From WRGA01 sp031553395 (lineage in GTDB: Bacteria > Bacteroidota > Bacteroidia > Bacteroidales > WRGA01): 64,000 nt of DNA. Shown in pieces: positions 53,516 to 62,758 of this stretch. Below the pieces are notes generated by a model. That model saw only the letters and a program-made list of their open reading frames with translations. It was not told the origin of the DNA and did no database searches. Positions within the stretch are counted from its first letter, which is position 1. Each line of letters opens with the position of its first letter. The stretch is from assembly GCA_031553395.1 (NCBI GenBank), contig JAVBLR010000003.1, positions 1 through 64,000 of the forward strand, given 5' to 3'. The position numbers and the translations under genes are program-made.

Positions 53516-54280
53516 TTAAATAGTAATTCCAAGGCTTAATAAAAATTTTCGAATTAAAAACCTACTGTAAAACCAAAAATCCTCAATTCTAACGACAAAG
53601 GAATTTCTTTTAGCAGTTTGTATCTTAGCAATTGAAATTTCTTTAAAAAGCTTACTACTATCACTGAGACCTCCTGATTGCATTTTTACCGTTGATTGAT
53701 CAATAAATCCAACTTTCAACTGATCTTTTGCTCGTAATAATATTTCATAGTCACCTACAATCTTGTAGTTAGTATTAAAATTACCAAACCTCTTAAAATA
53801 ATCAGCAGAATGCATTGAACCAACATGCATGCAACACATACGTTGTTTAAATCTTTTCCATGAGTGAGGGTTTCCTATTGTTCTGAATATTTCTCCTTTT
53901 GCATTGATAACATCAACCTTAGATGTTATATAATCATATTTTTGATTGGCTAATAATATGAAATTCATATATGTTTCAGTATGTTTTGGATAAAGTTCAT
54001 CATCTGCTCCTACAAAGCAAATCCAATCTCCTTTTGCAATCTTTAAACCTTTATTCCATGCATCATAGACACCATCATCCTGCTCACTTGTCCAATAAAC
54101 TAATCTATTTTCATATTCTTTAATGATATTAATAGTGTCATCTGTTGATCCCCCATCTATAATAATATATTCAATATTTGGATAAGTTTGTGACAGTATA
54201 CTGTTGATACAACGTGCCAATGTGGATTGAGCGTTATAAGTAGCTGTAACTATTGAAACTAAGGGTACATTTATATTCAT
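53516..54280 (-). CDS. Glycosyltransferase family 2
   Basis: The protein has 254 residues of GT-A fold. PLVSIVTATYNAQSTLARCI and YIIIDGGSTDDT form the nucleotide-binding part, GDWICFVGADDELYP the DxD-type metal site and DGVYDAWNKGLKIA the WcaA-like signature. It transfers one sugar to the growing repeat unit. The gaps on either side (311 and 157 bases) are larger than elsewhere in the locus. Confidence 0.85.
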   Translation of the reverse strand: MNINVPLVSIVTATYNAQSTLARCINSILSQTYPNIEYIIIDGGSTDDTINIIKEYENRLVYWTSEQDDGVYDAWNKGLKIAKGDWICFVGADDELYPKHTETYMNFILLANQKYDYITSKVDVINAKGEIFRTIGNPHSWKRFKQRMCCMHVGSMHSADYFKRFGNFNTNYKIVGDYEILLRAKDQLKVGFIDQSTVKMQSGGLSDSSKLFKEISIAKIQTAKRNSFVVRIEDFWFYSRFLIRKFLLSLGITI

Positions 54281-54437
54281 AAATTAATAATTTTGAGAAC
54301 TACCTTTTTTAAATTTGAACAATTTTTTCAATACTATAAACTCACTTATAATTTTAATAATCGAGTTTGTTTATTTATAATGATGTTGGGTGGTGGGTTG
54401 ATTAAGAAGCATTTTTTACATTAATAATATGTAATAA

Positions 54438-55172
54438 TTAACTCCAAATTGAAAGTGCTTTTAATACAATATTTAAATAATGTTTAATGGAATGTCGAAC
54501 TAAATTGTCAGAATACAACAATCCAGTACTTCCAGATGTTCCTATGCAAAAAGGGTAAATTTCAAAATTTTTATACTTAATATGCGCATCATTTAATGCC
54601 TGATAATAAACATGCTCCAGATACATCTTGGTATTATCGTTTACCTGCTCATAACTAGTTAATAGATAATTCTTAAAAATGTTGACAGGTGATGAATAAA
54701 ATAGACTAGATACTTCTTTGGTGTTAATAAAAGGATTCATGTTTTTCCTTTGGAAGTAAGGATAAGTTGCATCTATTTTCTTTAATATTATGTCTATATT
54801 TTTGATAAATATTCTACCTGTAACTTTTAAGAATGATGAGTTTTTATTAATTAAAATACTGTTTTCAAGTACAAATTTCATAATTTCCCCTTCTCCATAT
54901 CCTTTTCCCTGTGTAAAAATGATATCCGAATTTCCAATAAAGTTTAACAGTTCAACTTCCTTGCCACAATTCAGAATGGCACTTTCTAACTCTTTATTTT
55001 TTGCATAATCAAATCCACTATTATCACAAACAATAATACTTCCAATTTTTGTTGATTTTAAATAAAATAAAATACTATCTATATATTGCTGAAGACGAAT
55101 ATTTGGGTCCTTTAGTGTCACAAAATTACTATTAACGTGAACTGTTGATGTAATAACTAAAGTATGTTTCAT
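54438..55172 (-). CDS. Unassigned protein of the polysaccharide locus, possible glycosyltransferase
   Basis: The protein has 244 residues and starts MKHTLVITSTVHVNSNFV; IIVCDNSGFDYAKNKELE and FTQGKGYGEGEIMKFVLEN are its most distinctive parts. The alternating strand/helix pattern and DNSG motif suggest a GT-A-like nucleotide-sugar enzyme, but I see no certain DxD. Proteins of this look are common in Bacteroidota capsule loci. It is 7 bases from the preceding GT gene. Confidence 0.5.
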   Translation of the reverse strand: MKHTLVITSTVHVNSNFVTLKDPNIRLQQYIDSILFYLKSTKIGSIIVCDNSGFDYAKNKELESAILNCGKEVELLNFIGNSDIIFTQGKGYGEGEIMKFVLENSILINKNSSFLKVTGRIFIKNIDIILKKIDATYPYFQRKNMNPFINTKEVSSLFYSSPVNIFKNYLLTSYEQVNDNTKMYLEHVYYQALNDAHIKYKNFEIYPFCIGTSGSTGLLYSDNLVRHSIKHYLNIVLKALSIWS

Positions 55173-55179
55173 TTGTATT

Positions 55180-56730
55180 TTAAATATTATATTTAATAAT
55201 ATTGATAATTTTGTTATGAGCCTTTTTTACATTTAATTTTATAAAATTAAATACATTCCCTTGTATAAAGAACTTAATAGTAGATTTTGGAAATATAAAG
55301 AATGCTTTAAACTTAAATGTTTTTAAAATAAGAATTTGTAATGCATAAAAGAATTTGTTTTCTACCTCAAGATAGATGTCTGAAAATTTATTATAGTCAA
55401 TCGTTACTAGCTTAATGTTAGAATTGGTGTTAAGGTTATCTATTTTAGGGGTATTTAAAATAAGATCTTGAAAATCCATGTTGAACTTTTGAAGAGTAGT
55501 GACAAATTGTGACTTTAATAATTCACCGGTATCTTTTCGGTATTTTTTATTTGTAATTAAATGAGCTGCTTCAGTAAAAAAATCTTCAAGATTAGTGTGT
55601 GTAATTTGAATTTGTACACCAGGCAAAAGGTCTTCAACAATATTTGATGGGATATTTGCATCTGTGTAAGATAGTATTGGTTTACCATTTATTGCTGCAT
55701 ATTGACTCATTAATCCACCAGTAATAGGAAATGTTGCAAGATAAATATCACAATTGGCAAAAACTTCATTTATATCTTTTCTGTACCCTAATAAGATAAA
55801 ACGTTTTTGTAAGTTGTATTTTCTTATAAATTGTTTTATAGCAGAACTATCTCCATCTCCAGCAAATAAAATTACAGAAGATGGATGCTCCATTAATATT
55901 TTTTTAACAATATTAAAATATTTTTTTTGTTCACCATATATCTTATAATAATTTCCCCCAGAAAAGATTATAACTTTATCTTTAGACTCCAAGGGGAATC
56001 CTTCAAATTGACTTGTTTTTATAATTGGATAATATGGCAACATTAGCAATTTATTGGCAGGTATACCTCTTTTTTCAATGGATATAGTTGCTCCATATGT
56101 TCTAAATTCAATACAAAAATCGGTACAATTTACACCAAGCCAAAAAGCATGATCTGTAAGATTTATTTGATAGCGTTTAATTGTTGAAAGAGCGTTAAAT
56201 ATACAGATTGCTTCAACGCTCCATGGTTTTAAGTGTAATAGGGCCTTATGAGGAGCATAGTCTATTATTTTATCATAAACATTTTGAATTTTTTCCTTAT
56301 ATGGAGTCTTGTGATTAATAAAAAAGACTTCAGCCTTATCATATCTATTTAGTATGTCTAGTAGTTCCTTAGATCTTTTATTATCTATAAATTCTAGGAT
56401 AAAAAGAAATTCATAACCATGAGATATTAGTGCTTGAACATATTGTATGGCTAATACACTACTACTACCAAAAACATCATAAAAGACAAAACGATTAGGA
56501 TTTGTTCTGAAGAGAGTTTTTTTAGTTATTATTTTAGATGATATTTCATATATCAACTTCTCTAGATCTTCATCAGCGTAAATGAAATTAAAATTATAAG
56601 CTATTTGTGCAGCAATATTAATCCATTTTAAAGATTGATCATATTTATTTTTATGAAATGATAAGAAAGCATAATTCTTAATTTTACGGTAATATCGTAA
56701 TATATCATTATGAGTAAAATTAATTTTCAT
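55180..56730 (-). CDS. GT-B-type glycosyltransferase with long C-terminal extension
   Basis: The protein has 516 residues. The middle (about 235-400) has a GT4/GT1-like C-terminal Rossmann domain: KVIIFSGGNYYKIYGEQKKY, VILFAGDGDS, FILLGYRKDINEVFANCDIYL and AINGKPILSYTD. The N-terminal half is less typical and the last 90 residues are basic and hydrophobic (FFYALQILILKTFKFKAFFIF), suggesting membrane contact. The donor is unknown. It overlaps the flippase stop by 4 bases. Confidence 0.7.
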   Translation of the reverse strand: MKINFTHNDILRYYRKIKNYAFLSFHKNKYDQSLKWINIAAQIAYNFNFIYADEDLEKLIYEISSKIITKKTLFRTNPNRFVFYDVFGSSSVLAIQYVQALISHGYEFLFILEFIDNKRSKELLDILNRYDKAEVFFINHKTPYKEKIQNVYDKIIDYAPHKALLHLKPWSVEAICIFNALSTIKRYQINLTDHAFWLGVNCTDFCIEFRTYGATISIEKRGIPANKLLMLPYYPIIKTSQFEGFPLESKDKVIIFSGGNYYKIYGEQKKYFNIVKKILMEHPSSVILFAGDGDSSAIKQFIRKYNLQKRFILLGYRKDINEVFANCDIYLATFPITGGLMSQYAAINGKPILSYTDANIPSNIVEDLLPGVQIQITHTNLEDFFTEAAHLITNKKYRKDTGELLKSQFVTTLQKFNMDFQDLILNTPKIDNLNTNSNIKLVTIDYNKFSDIYLEVENKFFYALQILILKTFKFKAFFIFPKSTIKFFIQGNVFNFIKLNVKKAHNKIINIIKYNI

Positions 56731-58034
56731 GAAACCTTTGGTCTTGAATTTAATATGATTCCCCTAAATATAACAACCATTGCCAAACTATATACAATGT
56801 AATTAATCATATATGCTTGAGTAATTCCAACTACACCATTAAGTCTGATCAATAAAAAGGATAGTATGACAAACAAAATGGAAAAAATAAGTTCTGTACT
56901 AATAAACGCTTTAGTCATTGATTTTGCAACCATTAAAAAAGCTAATAACCAACTGGCTATTTTAAATAAATCACCGATTAATTGCCAAATAAAAAGTTGT
57001 TCCATTGGATAAAAATCAGGCGTAAAAAGTACTTCTATAATAAAAAATCTTAAAAAATATATAATAATAAAACCAACAGTGAGCATTGGTATTATAACCT
57101 TGTAGGCCTTAAATATTTCATTTCGTAATTCTTTTTTTTCTTGTATTTCAGATAATCGAGGCAAATAATAAACTCCAAAGGAGGATGTTATAACCATTAA
57201 ATACATTCCGGACACTCGATTCATTGCTTCCCACCAACCGGCTTGTGTCGCGGATATAGAGGATATGACATATCCTCTTATAATTAATTGAGAGACTGGA
57301 ACAGTCGCAATAGAAACAAATGACATCAATGCATAATGCAAATATTTTTTTGCTATAATTTTATCAAATTTATTTTTAAAATAATCCCATTTGGCCCATG
57401 GTTGTTTCCAAATCATCCATGAGGTTATAAAAAACATTATACTTTGATAAGTTACAGCACTAATTAATGCCCCTTTTAGTCCCCAAAAATAAACAAAACA
57501 CAGCGTAAAAATCAATCCAACTATTGTATTGGCAATAGTTACTTTTACAAATTTTTTAAATTCTTTAAAGCCATTTATTACTGATAAAATTAGACTATTG
57601 TAAGCATAAAAAATAACTGTTAATCCGAATACAATGAAAACATAACCATAATCGGGTGACCGCATTATTACATTACTCAGAAATTTGTGAAGAATAATCA
57701 TCAAAACTCCCGTAATTAAAGAACTGAATAATGTAATTTTAAAGGCAGTAGAAAGGTATATTTTTACTTTATTATTTGAATCTTTGTATTCTGCGATATA
57801 TTTTGTAACACCATTATTTATTCCACCAGTTGCAAAATTCATAGCAATAGTAGAAAAACTATTCAATTGTCCTAATAATGCAATACCGGAAGGTCCTATC
57901 AGGACAGATACAACTTTTACACTTATCAGTCCAGTTAGCATTTTTACTAACGTGGAAACGGATGTAAGAGAAAAAACTTTAACAATATCAGCCTTCCAAA
58001 ACTTTTTATATAAAGAGCTTATTTTTGCAAGCAT
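56727..58034 (-). CDS. wzx: Polysaccharide repeat-unit flippase (Wzx)
   Basis: The ATG at 58034 shares its A with the TAA of the upstream aminotransferase (TAATG); a TTG further up is unlikely. The product has 435 residues and about 12-14 transmembrane helices of the MATE/MOP type (VFSLTSVSTLVKMLTGLISV, LIRGYVISSISATQAGWWEA). Wzx turns undecaprenyl-linked repeats across the inner membrane for the Wzy polymerase. The ISATQAGWWEAMNR stretch is common in the WzxE-type group. Confidence 0.88.
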   Translation of the reverse strand: MLAKISSLYKKFWKADIVKVFSLTSVSTLVKMLTGLISVKVVSVLIGPSGIALLGQLNSFSTIAMNFATGGINNGVTKYIAEYKDSNNKVKIYLSTAFKITLFSSLITGVLMIILHKFLSNVIMRSPDYGYVFIVFGLTVIFYAYNSLILSVINGFKEFKKFVKVTIANTIVGLIFTLCFVYFWGLKGALISAVTYQSIMFFITSWMIWKQPWAKWDYFKNKFDKIIAKKYLHYALMSFVSIATVPVSQLIIRGYVISSISATQAGWWEAMNRVSGMYLMVITSSFGVYYLPRLSEIQEKKELRNEIFKAYKVIIPMLTVGFIIIYFLRFFIIEVLFTPDFYPMEQLFIWQLIGDLFKIASWLLAFLMVAKSMTKAFISTELIFSILFVILSFLLIRLNGVVGITQAYMINYIVYSLAMVVIFRGIILNSRPKVS

Positions 58035-59137
58035 TATATGCAATAACTGTTAATTGCATATACGATTCCTTCTACTTCTTCATTGGTCATCACCGGGCTA
58101 ATTGGCAAACTCAGCTCTTCTTCATGGATTTGTTCTGTTATTGGGAAACTTTGGTTATTCCAATCTTTATAGCATTCCTGTTTATGAGGTGGAATAGGGT
58201 AGTGAATTAATGTTTGAATTTGATTATCCGTCAAATATTTTTGAAATTCATCTCTTTTCTTCACTAAGATCGGAAATATATGGAATACATGTGCATCCCA
58301 ATCTTTAACTTGTGGTAAAATTACCTCATTGCATTTTATATTTTCAATAAAATATCTTGCAATTTCTTTTCTACGATTGTTATCTTCATCCAAATAATTG
58401 AGTTTGACACTTAGAATGGCAGCCTGTATTTCATCTAACCGGCTATTTAATCCTTGATGGTCAAACACATATTTTTTTGCAGAACCATAATTGGCTAAAG
58501 TGCGAACCATTTCTGCTAATTTTTCATCATTTGTAGTTACAGCACCCGCATCACCAAAAGCCCCTAAGTTTTTACCTGGATAAAAACTATGTCCGGCTGC
58601 ATCACTTAAACTGCCTGTTCTTTTATTTTGATATACGCATCCGGCTGCCTGAGCATTATCCTCAAATAATTTCAAATTATGTTTTTTACAGATATCTCCG
58701 ATTTTTTCATCATACGCATTTTGCCCATAAAGATGAACAATCATTATCCCCTTGGTACGAGAAGTGATGGCCTGCTCTATTTTTGATGAATCAATATTAT
58801 ATGTATTGATATCAGGCTCTACCAATACAGGTTTTAGCTTATTGTCTGTAATCGCTAAAATGGATGCAATGTAGGTATTTGCCGGTACAATAATCTCATC
58901 GTCTTCTTTCATGGCTCCCATTTCTATGTATGCTCGCAAAATAAGGCGAAGTGCATCTAATCCATTTGCTACACCAATGCAATATTTGGTTCCGATATAA
59001 TTGGCATAACTCTTTTCAAATGACTTTACCTCTTCTCCAAGTAAATACCATCCGGAATCGATAACCCTGTTTACGGCTTGTTTTATCTCAGCCGCATTTT
59101 TTTGAGTGATCTTTTGTATATCGAGAAATTTTATCAT
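58034..59137 (-). CDS. fdtB: PLP-dependent sugar 3-aminotransferase (FdtB/QdtB-like)
   Basis: The protein has 367 residues of the DegT/DnrJ/EryC1/StrS family. The PLP lysine is in HSFYPGKNLGAFGDAGAV; VANGLDALRLILRAY and FEDNAQAAGC are cofactor-site segments; GLNSRLDEIQAAIL is family-typical. Paired with FdtA-type isomerases, such enzymes make dTDP-3-amino-3,6-dideoxy-hexose (Fuc3N or Qui3N). The position between KAS III and flippase supports a role in a modified amino sugar. Confidence 0.88.
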   Translation of the reverse strand: MIKFLDIQKITQKNAAEIKQAVNRVIDSGWYLLGEEVKSFEKSYANYIGTKYCIGVANGLDALRLILRAYIEMGAMKEDDEIIVPANTYIASILAITDNKLKPVLVEPDINTYNIDSSKIEQAITSRTKGIMIVHLYGQNAYDEKIGDICKKHNLKLFEDNAQAAGCVYQNKRTGSLSDAAGHSFYPGKNLGAFGDAGAVTTNDEKLAEMVRTLANYGSAKKYVFDHQGLNSRLDEIQAAILSVKLNYLDEDNNRRKEIARYFIENIKCNEVILPQVKDWDAHVFHIFPILVKKRDEFQKYLTDNQIQTLIHYPIPPHKQECYKDWNNQSFPITEQIHEEELSLPISPVMTNEEVEGIVYAINSYCI

Positions 59138-59148
59138 AATTGATTTTA

Positions 59149-60177
59149 TTAAAAATATAGAACAGTAGCACCCATTGAAAGTCCGACACCAAAACCCGCT
59201 ATAAGGACTTTATTTCCGGATTGTATTTTTCCTTCTTGAATGGCGTGATTTAATGCTATCGGGATTGTAGAAGAAACTGTATTTCCAAAATCTTTTAAAC
59301 AAATATAAAATTTTTCAGTAGGAATACCTATTCTCTTTCGTATTGTATTTAACATGAATTCATTGGCTTGGTGAAACACAAAAAGATCAATATCGTTTAG
59401 TGCTAATTGGTTTTTTTCTAATGTAGTATTAATAAGCGTTGGTACGGAGAATGATGTGAAATTAAAGATTTCTTTCCCATCCATATATAAATTATTATCA
59501 TTTCTTACAAAGTTATTGTCTTCGTAAATTGATTCGCTCGTATGATCTTTGTATTTAATCCCTCCATTTTTTACAATGAGGTATTCATATCCGGCACCAT
59601 CTGTAGAATATTCAAAATTACCGATTTTCCCAGGTAATATATTTTGAAAATCAGTATTTATTGGATCTGTAGATAAAAGTGTTGCTGTGGCTCCATCTCC
59701 AAAAAGAGTTTTGTTACTTTTATCTTCCGGATGTATAAATTTTGAATATGTTTCACTCGTTAATAGAAGAATGTTTTTTGCTTGACTACTGTGAAGTAAT
59801 CCTTTTGCAATGCCTAATCCATATACATATCCGGAACATCCTAAATTAAAGTCAAAAGCTCCACATTTTTTAGACAATTTTAATCTATCCTGTAAAATAC
59901 AAGCAGTGGTTGGCAAAAAATAATCAGGGCTTTGGGTACACAAAATAATAAAATCTATTTTACTTTTATCAATGTTGCATTCTTCAAATAATCGAGTTGC
60001 AGCATTGAATGCCATATCGCTTGCAAATTCGTCCTTTGCTGTGATGTGCCGTGTATATATGCCTGTTTTTGAAGCTATCTTTTCAATGCTCCATTCTGGG
60101 TGTTTTTTAGCAATATCTTCATTCGACAGAATGTCTTTTGGTACATAATAGGATATAGAAATAATATTGGCATCCAT
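59149..60177 (-). CDS. 3-oxoacyl-ACP synthase III-like enzyme dedicated to the polysaccharide locus
   Basis: The protein has 342 residues of the thiolase fold. The full Cys-His-Asn triad is present: FNLGCSGYVYGLGIAKG (Cys near 115), FVFHQANEFMLN (His) and DFGNTVSSTIPIAL (Asn). KAS III enzymes start acyl chains by condensing acyl-CoA with malonyl-ACP. Here the neighbours are an ACP and a GNAT transferase, not fatty-acid genes, so it likely builds a short acyl group for the amino sugar. It is separated by 9 bases from the ACP gene. Confidence 0.88.
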   Translation of the reverse strand: MDANIISISYYVPKDILSNEDIAKKHPEWSIEKIASKTGIYTRHITAKDEFASDMAFNAATRLFEECNIDKSKIDFIILCTQSPDYFLPTTACILQDRLKLSKKCGAFDFNLGCSGYVYGLGIAKGLLHSSQAKNILLLTSETYSKFIHPEDKSNKTLFGDGATATLLSTDPINTDFQNILPGKIGNFEYSTDGAGYEYLIVKNGGIKYKDHTSESIYEDNNFVRNDNNLYMDGKEIFNFTSFSVPTLINTTLEKNQLALNDIDLFVFHQANEFMLNTIRKRIGIPTEKFYICLKDFGNTVSSTIPIALNHAIQEGKIQSGNKVLIAGFGVGLSMGATVLYF

Positions 60178-60186
60178 TTTTGAATT

Positions 60187-60420
60187 TTAAGCTAAATGTT
60201 TTTCAATAAAATTATACACATCTTGAACTGTTTTACATGCTTTAAAATCAATATCTGTCATATCAACATTATACTCATCTTTTATCATAACAAGTATAGC
60301 CATACCGGTTAAAGAATCCCAAGAAGATATTGTTCTAAATTCAGTATCTGCAGAGACTTCTATTTCATCTGCATCAATAAATTGATCTTTAAATAATTTT
60401 ACAAATGTATCAATCAACAT
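60187..60420 (-). CDS. Acyl carrier protein of the polysaccharide locus
   Basis: The ATG at 60420 is used rather than a TTG 6 bases earlier; the product has 77 residues. The acidic four-helix ACP pattern is clear, with the phosphopantetheine serine in ISSWDSLTGMAILVMI. It overlaps the GNAT gene end by 11 bases and precedes the KAS III gene, so it probably carries the chain this KAS III extends. It is distinct from a housekeeping AcpP (which has a DSLDTVEL helix). Confidence 0.88.
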   Translation of the reverse strand: MLIDTFVKLFKDQFIDADEIEVSADTEFRTISSWDSLTGMAILVMIKDEYNVDMTDIDFKACKTVQDVYNFIEKHLA

Positions 60421-60943
60421 ATCCAATTGTTTTTAAAAGTTTACTTTTATAATTAAGAAAATTATCTTTAGACAGCTTAAAATAGAAATTAAGTTCATCT
60501 TCCCCTACAATTTCAGGATTAAAGCGTTTATGGTAATTTAGTACAGAAGAATTTAATTTTCTGACTTCAAAAGTGCAATATTCAGCATTTAATAAATCAA
60601 AAGCAAAACTTCGAACTGCTAAATCACCAAGTATCGGTATGTAAACGTTAAGTCCCGATTTATATAACCAACTTCCAATTTCAAAAGAATCAGGACGAAT
60701 ATTGTATATCCGGTTCAGTCCGTATTTCTCACCATCCAAGGATGTTGAAATAAAATAATATTCTAGACCTTCTTTCTCTCTCGTTTCATATAAACGTATC
60801 CAGTTTTCTTGTTCTTTAATGTCTGGATTCGTTTTTGAAAGAAAACGAGAAAGTTTTTCATCTGTTCTTAATAAGAGAATAAATGCTGCATCTTCAACAG
60901 ATACACTTCTGAATAGCATATTATATTTTTCAAATCTAATCAT
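60410..60943 (-). CDS. GNAT-type acyltransferase
   Basis: The protein has 177 residues of the RimJ/RimL-like GNAT fold: FRSVSVEDAAFILLLRTDEKLSRFL, GLNRIYNIRPDSFEIGSWLY and AEYCTFEVRKLNSSVLNYHKRF are strand and acyl-binding segments. In amino-sugar loci such enzymes acylate the new amine of a 3-amino or 4-amino deoxysugar. With an ACP and KAS III immediately downstream, the donor may be an acyl-ACP instead of acetyl-CoA; this is inference. It overlaps the FdtA-like gene by 4 bases. Confidence 0.78.
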   Translation of the reverse strand: MIRFEKYNMLFRSVSVEDAAFILLLRTDEKLSRFLSKTNPDIKEQENWIRLYETREKEGLEYYFISTSLDGEKYGLNRIYNIRPDSFEIGSWLYKSGLNVYIPILGDLAVRSFAFDLLNAEYCTFEVRKLNSSVLNYHKRFNPEIVGEDELNFYFKLSKDNFLNYKSKLLKTIGYVD

Positions 60944-61353
60944 AATACTACTGCCTTACACTTTAAATAATCATCATAATCTCTAATGTAATCAGATTCT
61001 TCATATTTATGTGAGGCCAATACTAAGCAAATAGCACCTGATGAAAAACCTTGCTCTGCAGCCCAAATACCCGGAGGAATGTGCAGTCCGTAATAAGGGC
61101 GATTGAGCGTAACTGTCCGCTTATTTTTTCCATCATCCAAAACAACCTCAAAACTGCCACTTGCTGCAATAATAAACTGATGGCATTCTTTATGAGCATG
61201 CGCTCCTCGACTTTCTCCTCCGGGAATATCATACAAATAAAATACCCGTTTTACTTCGAATGGAATATTCTCAGAATTATGAACAGGCGTAATATTTCCT
61301 GCAGGATTTTCTATCCGAGGTAATTCTACTATGGCACAATCATATATGTTCAT
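60940..61353 (-). CDS. fdtA: dTDP-sugar 3,4-ketoisomerase (FdtA/QdtA-like cupin), copy 1
   Basis: The protein has 137 residues of the WxcM/FdtA cupin family. RGAHAHKECHQFIIAASGSF contains both histidines proposed as catalytic in FdtA (HAH), and RPYYGLHIPPGIWA is the typical end of the sugar pocket. FdtA moves the keto group of dTDP-4-keto-6-deoxyglucose from C4 to C3 before amination by FdtB. Rml genes for the precursor are not in the window. It is coupled to the GNAT gene by a 4-base overlap. Confidence 0.85.
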   Translation of the reverse strand: MNIYDCAIVELPRIENPAGNITPVHNSENIPFEVKRVFYLYDIPGGESRGAHAHKECHQFIIAASGSFEVVLDDGKNKRTVTLNRPYYGLHIPPGIWAAEQGFSSGAICLVLASHKYEESDYIRDYDDYLKCKAVVL

Positions 61354-61748
61354 TTGCTTTTGTTTTTAAAAGTTTCAAAATCATATATATAATCATTTTT
61401 ATCATAAATAGTTGATGATATTACCAATGCCAATGAATTGGTAGAAAAATTATCCATTTCCCGCCATACCATACTTGGGATATATAACCCATAATATGAA
61501 CGGTTTAGATGGAATGTTTTTTCTTCTTTTCCATCACTAATAACTACATCAAAACTTCCGGATAAGGCTACAATAAACTCTTGATTTTTGTTGTAGGCAT
61601 GCCCGCCTCGTTTTTCACCACCAGGTACGTCATAAATCCAATGACAACGTTCAATTTTGAAAGGAAGATGATTGTTTTCTTCCATGAAAGATAAGTTACC
61701 TCTAGGGTCAATTATTTTAGGCAGTGGGATTAACTGAATAGTATTCAT
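61350..61748 (-). CDS. FdtA-like cupin, copy 2, with altered histidine motif
   Basis: The protein has 132 residues, clearly homologous to copy 1. It begins IQLIPLPKIIDPRGNLSFME and has KRGGHAYNKNQEFIVALSGSF, where the second histidine of the HAH motif is a tyrosine (HAY). YYGLYIPSMVWREMD preserves the pocket end. It may be an isomerase of a different sugar, or have another role such as binding. It is adjacent to the Wza-type gene and overlaps copy 1 by 4 bases. Confidence 0.8.
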   Translation of the reverse strand: MNTIQLIPLPKIIDPRGNLSFMEENNHLPFKIERCHWIYDVPGGEKRGGHAYNKNQEFIVALSGSFDVVISDGKEEKTFHLNRSYYGLYIPSMVWREMDNFSTNSLALVISSTIYDKNDYIYDFETFKNKSK

Positions 61749-61799
61749 CTACAGAATCTTAATGGTAAACTAATAAATAAACTATAAAATAATATTTCC

Positions 61800-62594
61800 C
61801 TACTTAAAAACATTTACCAACGTCAATACCAACGTCAATGTACTCATTACAATCGGCGTCAACAAATAAAGCTGGTCTGTTCCCATTGCTTTACTTTTTT
61901 TGGCTTCAACATATACAATATCATTGGGGCGGAGATAATAATAATCGGAATCAAAAATATCTCTGTTTCTTAAATCTACACGGGTAAAGATACGCTTTCC
62001 GTTTTCTTCTCTTATTATTAATATGTTATCCCTTCTTCCATAAACAGTTAAATCACCGGCAAAAGCAATGGCTTGCGGTAATGTCATTATTTCATTTGGG
62101 ATAGTATACACAGCCGGGCGGGCAACTTCTCCTAATACAGAGACTTTGTAGTTGGCGATGTATATATTAACTGTTGGTGATTTTAAATATTTTTCCAGTT
62201 CAGCTGTTATTTTATTTGTAGCTTCTGTAATGGTCATTCCTTTCACATACAAACTTCCAACCATCGGAAGTTGAATGTTCCCGGATTTATCAACCAAAAA
62301 ACCAATAGCCGGGGCTGGAGCAATTGTTCCGGCACTTTGATACATAGCATTTACACTTGCTGCCGGATACGGATTAAACATTTCATTTGCTTCTTTACTT
62401 ATACTGCTTACCGCAATAGAAAGGATATCTCCCTCTTGAATCCGAGGTATATAAGTGTTTGCTATTTCAGTTACAGTAGAATCTGTATTTTCATCAACGG
62501 GTTGAAAATAGGTTATTTCTTTACGACTAACACATGATGATAAAACAAAAATTGAGCAAATAAGTATACTTAGAAATGTTTTGTATCTTCTCAT
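61800..62594 (-). CDS. wza: Polysaccharide export lipoprotein (Wza-like)
   Basis: The protein has 264 residues with a lipoprotein signal (MRRYKTFLSILICSIFVLSSC, Cys21). The Poly_export domain (IQEGDILSIAVSSISKEANE) is followed by SLBB-type parts (VSVLGEVARPAVYTIPNE, LPQAIAFAGDLTVYGRRDN) and ends in a hydrophobic helix (LLTPIVMSTLTLVLTLVNVF) that spans the outer membrane. It forms the exit pore for the polymer. It is the first gene of the locus, with a -7 box 32 bases upstream; no Wzc kinase follows. Confidence 0.9.
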   Translation of the reverse strand: MRRYKTFLSILICSIFVLSSCVSRKEITYFQPVDENTDSTVTEIANTYIPRIQEGDILSIAVSSISKEANEMFNPYPAASVNAMYQSAGTIAPAPAIGFLVDKSGNIQLPMVGSLYVKGMTITEATNKITAELEKYLKSPTVNIYIANYKVSVLGEVARPAVYTIPNEIMTLPQAIAFAGDLTVYGRRDNILIIREENGKRIFTRVDLRNRDIFDSDYYYLRPNDIVYVEAKKSKAMGTDQLYLLTPIVMSTLTLVLTLVNVFK

Positions 62595-62625
62595 AGAACA
62601 GCATTTGTTGTTTTTAAAATCGGCG

Positions 62626-62633
62626 CAAAGTTA
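62626..62633 (-). promoter_or_regulatory. -7 box of the polysaccharide operon promoter
   Basis: On the minus strand TAACTTTG matches TAnnTTTG, followed by GCGCC, 31 bases before the wza ATG. Confidence 0.6.
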
Positions 62634-62758
62634 ATTCTTTTTAACATGTATTCTATATATAGAGTGTTATAAATCTTTAAAAGAGTTTTGTAATATGGTG
62701 TTAACTGAGAATCTGTTTAATTTTTGTATTGACACCGATATGAATGTGACAATATTCT

